DNA of 5,189 bases, taken from Modestobacter sp. (GTDB lineage Bacteria > Actinomycetota > Actinomycetes > Mycobacteriales > Geodermatophilaceae). Location: contig JAOPWO010000023.1 of the NCBI GenBank assembly GCA_025965635.1, forward strand, positions 1-5,189, read 5' to 3'. The notes under the pieces are model-generated. The model ran no database searches. It saw nothing but the letters and a program-made list of their open reading frames with translations, and was not told where the DNA came from. This document shows, piece by piece, positions 1 through 5,189 of this stretch. Every line of letters begins with the position of its first letter. The first letter of the stretch is position 1. A program made the translations under genes and the position numbers.

Positions 1-600
1 CGGGACCCAGCCGGCGGGGAGGCCGCCCGCGGCCGGGTGCAGGGCGACGAGCGTGATCGGTGCCCGGTCGCCGAGCGCGGCGGCCAGGGTCTGGACGGCC
101 CGCTGCGGGGCGATGCCGAGCAGCACCGACCGCAGCGCCGCGGCGAGGTCGGCGGTCCCGGGGGCATCGTCGCCAGCGAGCAGCCGACCGGCCTCCGCGG
201 CGAGCTCCATCGCGGCGGTGAGCGCCGGCTCCGGCGGGTCGCTGAGCCGGGTGCGGCCCTCGTCGAGCAGCCACAGCCAGCCGTGCAGCCGGCCGGCCGA
301 CCGGACGGGGAGGCAGAGCCGGGTCAGGATGCCGGCGGCCGGGTCCGCGGGAGTGCGCAGCGGCGCGGCGGCCGTGGCGATGCCGAACTCCTCGAACCGG
401 AGCCGGGTCGGCGCGGGGGAGCCGCGGGTCAGGATCGACCGGGTGCGCACGGCGTCCAGCGCCGTGCCGGACCCGGCGTCGTCCCCGCCGGCGGGGTGGG
501 CGCAGAACGCCAGCAGGGTGAAGTTCCGGTCCTCCAGCGTCGCCGGGGCACCGAGCAGCCGGGAGACCTCGTCCACCAGGTCCTGCAGGTCGTCGCGCAC
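1..600 (-). CDS. PucR-family transcriptional regulator (PruC-like), 3' end cut by window edge
   Basis: Reading leftward from a GTG at 600 there are 200 uninterrupted codons to the window edge, so the C-terminal part is missing. The start is supported by AGGGGA at 607-612, 6 nt upstream. Residues 1-140 look like a GAF-type sensor segment, with an opening helix (DDLQDLVDEVSRLLG), RSILTR at 54-59, EEFGIATA at 70-77 and RLHGWLWLLD at 104-113. Around residues 180-187 (APITLVAL) the GGDEF-like middle domain typical of PucR/CdaR regulators seems to begin. The expected C-terminal helix-turn-helix of this family lies outside the window. The gene is divergent from proline dehydrogenase. In Mycobacterium tuberculosis (PruC) and Bacillus subtilis (PutR), PucR-type proteins activate proline catabolism genes, so I infer a proline-responsive activator of the adjacent operon. 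Family assignment is fairly sure; DNA binding is not visible here. Confidence 0.82.
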   Translation of the reverse strand, partial: MRDDLQDLVDEVSRLLGAPATLEDRNFTLLAFCAHPAGGDDAGSGTALDAVRTRSILTRGSPAPTRLRFEEFGIATAAAPLRTPADPAAGILTRLCLPVRSAGRLHGWLWLLDEGRTRLSDPPEPALTAAMELAAEAGRLLAGDDAPGTADLAAALRSVLLGIAPQRAVQTLAAALGDRAPITLVALHPAAGGLPAGWVP

Positions 601-606
601 GTCGCG

Positions 607-612
607 TCCCCT
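607..612 (-). promoter_or_regulatory. Ribosome binding site of the PucR-type regulator
   Basis: On the minus strand AGGGGA stands 6 nt before the GTG at 600. It decides the start, because no longer in-frame candidate has comparable support. Confidence 0.65.
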
Positions 613-627
613 CGCCCGTCTCAGACG

Positions 628-633
628 ATCGTA
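628..633 (-). promoter_or_regulatory. Candidate -10 hexamer for the PucR-type regulator
   Basis: On the minus strand the hexamer TACGAT fits the TAnnnT pattern of sigma-A type -10 boxes in actinobacteria. It lies 27 nt upstream of the GTG at 600, which would give a leader of roughly 20 nt containing the AGGGGA site. No convincing -35 box is found at 16-18 nt spacing, so this is a weak call based on one hexamer. Confidence 0.3.
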
Positions 634-646
634 CGAGGGAGGTTCC

Positions 647-656
647 GACAGCTGTC
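647..656. promoter_or_regulatory. 10-bp palindrome GACAGCTGTC, candidate operator in the divergent promoter region
   Basis: GACAGCTGTC is a perfect 10-bp palindrome near the middle of the 134-bp divergent intergenic region (601-734). It sits between the candidate -10 box of the regulator (628-633) and a TAnnnT hexamer on the plus strand (TAGCGT, 682-687). If transcription of the proline dehydrogenase gene starts near 694, the palindrome is centred about 42 bp upstream, a usual place for an activator. It would also overlap the regulator's own promoter. The binding role is inference; the palindrome itself is directly seen. Confidence 0.35.
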
Positions 657-681
657 CGTGGTGCAGCGCCCTCGTCGTCCC

Positions 682-687
682 TAGCGT
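682..687 (+). promoter_or_regulatory. Candidate -10 hexamer for the proline dehydrogenase operon
   Basis: TAGCGT matches TAnnnT and lies 47 nt upstream of the GTG at 735, inside otherwise very GC-rich sequence. The sequence 16-18 nt upstream does not resemble TTGACA. That would suit an activator-dependent promoter, but it also means the call rests on one hexamer. Confidence 0.25.
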
Positions 688-723
688 CGTCCCCGGCGCC
701 CGGCTCGCCCGGTGCCGCTGACC

Positions 724-728
724 GGAGG
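724..728 (+). promoter_or_regulatory. Ribosome binding site of proline dehydrogenase
   Basis: A strong GGAGG stands 6 nt before the GTG at 735 and fixes that GTG as the start. Confidence 0.8.
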
Positions 729-734
729 TGGCCC

Positions 735-1667
735 GTGCTGACCCAGAGGGCACTGCTCGCCGCGTCCCGCCGGCCGGTCCTGCGGCGCGTCGTCACCGGC
801 ACCCCGGCGACCCGTCGGGTGGTCGACCGGTTCGTCGCCGGCGAGACGCTGCCCGACGCCCTCGCCGCCGTCCGGGCGCTCACCGCCGACGGCATCGCGG
901 TCACCCTCGACCACCTCGGCGAGGACGTGACCGACCGCCGCGAGGCGCTCCGCTCGCGGGACGCCTACCTGGCGCTGCTGGACGGGCTCGCCCCGCTGCG
1001 GCTCGGGCGCCGGGCCGAGGTGTCGGTGAAGCTCTCGGCCTTCGGCCAGTCGCTGCCGGGAGGCGGCCACGACATCGCGCTGGCGCTGGTCCGGCCGGTG
1101 GTGGAGGCGGCCAGTGCCCTGGGCACCACCGTGACCCTGGACATGGAGGAATCGTGCACGGTCGACTCCACCCTCGCCGTCCTGGCCGAGCTGCGCCGCG
1201 ACCACCCCGGGACGGGTTCCGTGCTGCAGGCAATGCTGCACCGCTCCGAGGACGACGCCCGCGCGCTGGCCGCCCCCGGCTCGCGGGTGCGGCTGGTCAA
1301 GGGTGCCTACGACGAGCCGGCCGGCGTCGCGCACCAGGACAAGGCCGACGTCGATGCCGCCTACGCCCGCTGCCTGGAGGTCCTGGTGCGCGGGCCCGGC
1401 CACCCGATGGCCGGCACGCACGACCCGGCGCTGATCGCCCGGATGTCGGACCTGGTCGCCGAGACCGGCCGCGGCCCGGACAGCTACGAGTTCCAGCTGC
1501 TCTACGGCATCCGGCCCGACGAGCAGGCCAGGCTGGCCGCGGCCGGCCACACCGTGCGCGCCTACGTGCCCTACGGCGCCGACTGGTACGGCTACTTCAT
1601 GCGCCGGCTGGCCGAGCGCCCCGCCAACCTGCGGTTCTTCCTCCGCTCGCTCGCCACCAGGTCCTGA
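735..1667 (+). CDS. pruB: Proline dehydrogenase (monofunctional, FAD-dependent)
   Basis: This 310-residue protein has the proline dehydrogenase (beta-alpha)8 barrel motifs. In order they are VKLSAFG with Lys99, TLDMEE with Asp136, RLVKGAY with Lys189, AGTHDP near 230, YEFQLLYGI near 255, and the C-terminal YVPYGADWYGYFMRRLAERPAN. By comparison with Escherichia coli PutA, Lys99, Asp136, Tyr277, Arg290, Arg291 and Glu294 correspond to the active-site Lys329, Asp370, Tyr540, Arg555, Arg556 and Glu559, so the site looks intact. It oxidises L-proline to 1-pyrroline-5-carboxylate and passes electrons through FAD to the respiratory chain, usually as a peripheral membrane enzyme. Length fits the short monofunctional class found in actinobacteria, with no DNA-binding or aldehyde dehydrogenase domain attached. 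It is the first gene of a probable operon with the P5C dehydrogenase 57 bp downstream. The GTG start follows a GGAGG. Confidence 0.95.
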   Translation: MLTQRALLAASRRPVLRRVVTGTPATRRVVDRFVAGETLPDALAAVRALTADGIAVTLDHLGEDVTDRREALRSRDAYLALLDGLAPLRLGRRAEVSVKLSAFGQSLPGGGHDIALALVRPVVEAASALGTTVTLDMEESCTVDSTLAVLAELRRDHPGTGSVLQAMLHRSEDDARALAAPGSRVRLVKGAYDEPAGVAHQDKADVDAAYARCLEVLVRGPGHPMAGTHDPALIARMSDLVAETGRGPDSYEFQLLYGIRPDEQARLAAAGHTVRAYVPYGADWYGYFMRRLAERPANLRFFLRSLATRS

Positions 1668-1670
1668 ACC

Positions 1671-1702
1671 CCGAGGGCCATGCTGGCCAACATGGCCCTC
1701 GG
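1671..1702 (+). repeat. Perfect 12-bp inverted repeat (hairpin) between pruB and pruA
   Basis: CCGAGGGCCATG (1671-1682) and CATGGCCCTCGG (1691-1702) are exact reverse complements separated by the 8-nt loop CTGGCCAA. The left arm begins 3 nt after the proline dehydrogenase stop, and the right arm ends 7 nt before the ribosome binding site of pruA. A stem of 12 pairs, mostly G-C, is stable enough for a terminator, but no T-run follows. Possible roles are partial termination, protection of the upstream mRNA end, or tuning of the second gene. It could also be a copy of a dispersed palindromic repeat. The structure is seen directly; the role is open. Confidence 0.9.
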
Positions 1703-1709
1703 CCTCCTC

Positions 1710-1715
1710 GGAAGG
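1710..1715 (+). promoter_or_regulatory. Ribosome binding site of P5C dehydrogenase
   Basis: GGAAGG lies 9 nt before the ATG at 1725. It favours this start over two in-frame ATGs at 1680 and 1692, which fall inside the hairpin and would add 15 or 11 residues with no family resemblance. Confidence 0.7.
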
Positions 1716-1724
1716 CACACCACC

Positions 1725-3350
<1,626 letters not shown>

Positions 3351-3360
3351 GTGGCAGCAG

Positions 3361-3381
3361 GACCCCGGCGGGGCCGAGGTC
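3361..3381. terminator. Candidate bidirectional terminator hairpin between convergent pruA and gntK
   Basis: GACCCCGGC (3361-3369) pairs with GCCGAGGTC (3373-3381) with one C-A mismatch and a GGG loop. The hairpin begins 10 nt after the pruA stop and its right arm enters the last codon of the convergent gluconokinase gene. There is no T-run on either side, as is common in high-GC actinobacteria, so activity as a terminator is inferred from position and stem strength. Confidence 0.45.
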
Positions 3382-3922
3382 AGCGGGCGGCGGGGCGTGC
3401 GGCGCGCAGTGCCGCGAGCAGCTCGGTCGCGGTGTGGTCGACCGCGTCCTCACCAGGGACGGTGGCACCTGGCTCGTCGGCGGCCAGCGGCTCCAGCGTG
3501 GCCAGCTGGCTGCTCAACAGCGACGACGGCATGTAGTGCCCGGACCGGGCCGCCAGCCGCGCGGTCAGCACCGCCTCCGACGGGGCGACGTGCGCGAACC
3601 ACACCGAGGGGTGCCTCTCGCGCAGCAGGTCGCGGTAGCTGCGCCGGAGTGCCGAGCAGGTCAGCAGGAGCGAGCTACCGGCCCGCTCGCGCTCGCCGAT
3701 GACCGCCGCCACCGCCCGCAGCCACGGCCAGCGGTCCTCGTCGTCCAGCGGGATGCCGGCGGCCATCTTCGCGACGTTGCTCTCCGGGTGCAGGTCGTCG
3801 CCTTCGATGTAGTCCCAGCCGAGGCAGCGGGCCAGCTCGAGGGCGATGCTCGTCTTCCCCGAACCGGACACCCCCATGACCACGATCGAGGTGGTCGCCG
3901 GGATGCTGGGCGCTGGGTCCAT
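3380..3922 (-). CDS. gntK: Gluconokinase (GntK/IdnK type, EC 2.7.1.12)
   Basis: From the ATG at 3922 the product has 180 residues, close to the 175 of E. coli GntK. The P-loop GVSGSGKTS is at residues 17-25, directly after a hydrophobic beta strand. It is followed by the family signatures GDDLHPESNVAKMAAGIPLDD (41-61) with DRWPWL (63-68), LTCSALRRSYRDLLR (87-101) and RSGHYMPSSLLSSQLATLEPL (126-146). These bind ATP, Mg2+ and the sugar acid. The enzyme phosphorylates D-gluconate to 6-phosphogluconate, feeding the pentose phosphate pathway. The frame stays open upstream to 4060, but those 46 extra residues precede the natural P-loop strand, lack family resemblance and would overlap the divergent transporter, so they are rejected. 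No good Shine-Dalgarno precedes the ATG; see the -10 hexamer at 3929-3934. The gene is convergent with pruA and divergent from an MFS transporter. No gluconate-type regulator or GntP permease is visible in this window. Confidence 0.94.
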   Translation of the reverse strand: MDPAPSIPATTSIVVMGVSGSGKTSIALELARCLGWDYIEGDDLHPESNVAKMAAGIPLDDEDRWPWLRAVAAVIGERERAGSSLLLTCSALRRSYRDLLRERHPSVWFAHVAPSEAVLTARLAARSGHYMPSSLLSSQLATLEPLAADEPGATVPGEDAVDHTATELLAALRAARPAAR

Positions 3923-3928
3923 GGCCGA

Positions 3929-3934
3929 ACCGTA
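3929..3934 (-). promoter_or_regulatory. Candidate -10 box for a leaderless gntK transcript
   Basis: On the minus strand TACGGT (TAnnnT) is followed by only 6 nt (TCGGCC) before the ATG at 3922. That places the expected transcription start at or beside the A of the start codon. The absence of a Shine-Dalgarno sequence in the same stretch fits a leaderless mRNA, which is common in actinobacteria. No clear -35 box is seen at 16-18 nt spacing. Confidence 0.45.
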
Positions 3935-3962
3935 GGCAACGCGGCCGCCGGACGGCAGGGCG

Positions 3963-3974
3963 AGGGGACGGGGA
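3963..3974 (+). promoter_or_regulatory. Ribosome binding site region of the MFS transporter
   Basis: Two purine-rich copies, AGGGGA (3963-3968, 9 nt from the start) and GGGGA (3970-3974, 3 nt from the start), precede the GTG at 3978. The first has the more usual spacing. They support the GTG as start; the next in-frame GTG falls further in, just before the first membrane helix. Confidence 0.5.
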
Positions 3975-3977
3975 CAG

Positions 3978-5162
3978 GTGCAGACCACGGGGACGACGGC
4001 GGGCTCGCTGTGGCGGCTGCCGGTCGTGCGGTCACTGTTCGCCCTGAACGCGCTGGGCATCCTCAGCTACTCGCTGCTGCTGCCGGCGCTGCCCGCGTAC
4101 GCCGCGGCCGGTGGGGCAGGGCTCACCGCGGCCGGCGCGGCGACCACCGCCTTCCTGGTCGTCACCGTGCTCGTGCAGGGGACGGTTCCGGCCCTGGTCC
4201 GGCGCTGGGGGCTGGGCCCGGTGCTGGCCGGCGGGCTGGTGGCGCTGGGCGGGCCCGCGCCGCTCTACCTGCTCACCGACGACGTCGGCTGGCTGGTGGC
4301 GGTCTCCGCCGTCCGCGGGGTCGGCTTCGCCGTCCTCACGGTGCTGGGCTCGACGATCGCCGCCCGGGCTGTGCCCCCCGAGCGGCGGGGCGAGTCGATC
4401 GGCATCTACGGGCTGGCCCTCGGGCTGCCCACGCTCGTCGCCATCCCCGCAGGCACCGCCCTGACCCTGGCCGACCACTTCGCCTGGGTCGCCGCACTGT
4501 CGGCGGCATCGGTCCTGGCCGTGGGCTTCGTGCCGGGCCTGGTGCGGGCGGTCGCGCCAGAGGGCGACGAGCCTGGAACGGCGGGCACTTCACGGGCGGC
4601 GGTGCGGGCGGCGGCTGCTCCTTCGCTCCTGCTGTTCCTGGTCACCCTGGCCGGCGGCGGCCTGGTGACCTTCCTGCCGATCGAGCGGCCCGACGGTCAG
4701 CTGGCCGCGGTGGCGCTGCTGATCTTCGGGGTGTGCACCGCCGTCGCCCGCTGGCAGGCCGGCGTGCTGGTGGACCGGATGGGCGCCCGGGTCGTCCTCC
4801 CCGCCACGCTGGCGGCCGCGACGGCGGGGATGGCCCTGGTCGCGCTGGGGCTCCGCACCGGAGGTGCTGCGGGCGCGGCAGTCCTGCTGGCCGGGGTGCT
4901 CGCCTTCGGCGTCGGCTACGGCGCGGTGCAGAACCTGACCCTGGTGGTCGCGCTGGCCCGGGCCGGCGACGGCCGGACGACGACGGTGAGCGCCGTGTGG
5001 AACGCCAGCTTCGACAGCGGCACCGCGGTCGGGGCGGTGGCGGTCGGCGGGGTGGCAGCGCAGGTCGGCCTGCCGCTGAGCTACGGGTTCGTCGCGGTGG
5101 CGCTGGCGCTCGTCCTACCGCTGGCGGTCACGCTGCCGCGGGCGCTGCACCGGGTCGGCTGA
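3978..5162 (+). CDS. MFS transporter, 12 predicted membrane helices, substrate unknown
   Basis: The 394-residue protein is almost wholly hydrophobic. I place helices near residues 18-40, 51-73, 81-100, 104-126, 139-162, 167-189, 215-234, 241-262, 271-291, 297-322, 338-361 and 366-386. A hydrophilic linker at 190-213, rich in Glu, Asp and Arg, separates the two six-helix halves. The loop between helices 8 and 9 carries a good MFS motif A (GVLVDRMGARV, 262-272). The equivalent loop between helices 2 and 3 is degenerate (VRRWGLGPV, 74-82). A charged stretch PPERRGESIGIYGL (133-146) leads into helix 5, as in drug-efflux-like (DHA1) members. It is an inner-membrane secondary transporter, most like an export-type permease, but the substrate cannot be deduced. 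It is divergent from gntK with 55 bp between starts, so shared control is possible, yet it is not a GntP-type gluconate permease. No signal peptide beyond the first helix. The gene is complete, ending in TGA. Confidence 0.88.
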   Translation: MQTTGTTAGSLWRLPVVRSLFALNALGILSYSLLLPALPAYAAAGGAGLTAAGAATTAFLVVTVLVQGTVPALVRRWGLGPVLAGGLVALGGPAPLYLLTDDVGWLVAVSAVRGVGFAVLTVLGSTIAARAVPPERRGESIGIYGLALGLPTLVAIPAGTALTLADHFAWVAALSAASVLAVGFVPGLVRAVAPEGDEPGTAGTSRAAVRAAAAPSLLLFLVTLAGGGLVTFLPIERPDGQLAAVALLIFGVCTAVARWQAGVLVDRMGARVVLPATLAAATAGMALVALGLRTGGAAGAAVLLAGVLAFGVGYGAVQNLTLVVALARAGDGRTTTVSAVWNASFDSGTAVGAVAVGGVAAQVGLPLSYGFVAVALALVLPLAVTLPRALHRVG

Positions 5163-5169
5163 CGCCCGC

Positions 5170-5183
5170 CCGCCCGCGGGCGG
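5170..5183 (+). terminator. GC palindrome after the MFS gene, possible terminator cut by window edge
   Basis: CCGCCCGCGGGCGG is a perfect 14-bp palindrome starting 7 nt after the transporter's stop codon. As RNA it could form five G-C pairs with a 4-nt loop. Nothing beyond 5189 is visible, so I cannot tell whether a longer stem or a T-run follows; in such GC-rich sequence short palindromes also arise by chance. Confidence 0.3.
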
Positions 5184-5189
5184 CCGGGG

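Noticed and set aside
37..721. Two plus-strand open frames over the left 700 bp
   Set aside because: Both are antisense to the PucR-type regulator, whose minus-strand translation has convincing protein character and a proper ribosome binding site.
3941..3948. GCGGCCGC palindrome between gntK and the transporter, considered as an operator
   Set aside because: An 8-bp all-G/C palindrome is common by chance in this sequence and has no further symmetric flanks.
3923..4060. A 46-residue N-terminal extension of gluconokinase
   Set aside because: It would overlap the start of the divergent transporter, lacks family similarity, and precedes an N-terminus already typical in length.

Overview
The window reads as chromosomal DNA of a high-GC actinobacterium. 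The coding frames have a strong third-position G/C preference, GTG starts are used for three of the five genes, and the genes are packed tightly. The proline genes are two separate proteins controlled by a PucR-type regulator, which is an actinobacterial arrangement rather than the fused PutA of proteobacteria. A Geodermatophilaceae-like host is a guess from the general look of the proteins and was not tested.

Region 1 (1-1724 and on to 3350) is a proline-degradation locus. A PucR-family regulator, cut by the left edge, reads leftward from 600. Across a 134-bp divergent intergenic region, a monofunctional proline dehydrogenase (735-1667) and a 1-pyrroline-5-carboxylate (P5C) dehydrogenase (1725-3350) read rightward, most likely as an operon. 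Together the two enzymes oxidise L-proline to P5C/glutamate semialdehyde and then to glutamate. The layout resembles mycobacterial pruC / pruB-pruA, where the PucR-type protein activates the catabolic genes. The 57-bp gap between the two enzyme genes holds a perfect 12-bp inverted repeat with an 8-nt loop, the most conspicuous non-coding structure here.

Region 2 (3351-3379) is a short convergent junction. A hairpin at 3361-3381 probably serves as a shared terminator for pruA and for the gluconokinase gene arriving from the other side.

Region 3 (3380-5189) holds a compact gluconokinase on the minus strand (3380-3922) and, divergent from it across 55 bp, a 12-helix major facilitator (MFS) transporter on the plus strand (3978-5162). 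The gluconokinase start lies 6 nt from a TAnnnT hexamer with no good Shine-Dalgarno sequence, so its mRNA may be leaderless. The transporter's substrate cannot be read from sequence. The window ends in a GC-rich palindrome after the transporter.

I found no mobile element, CRISPR array, RNA gene or candidate undescribed system. All five genes belong to known families, and the points worth a second look are regulatory structures.
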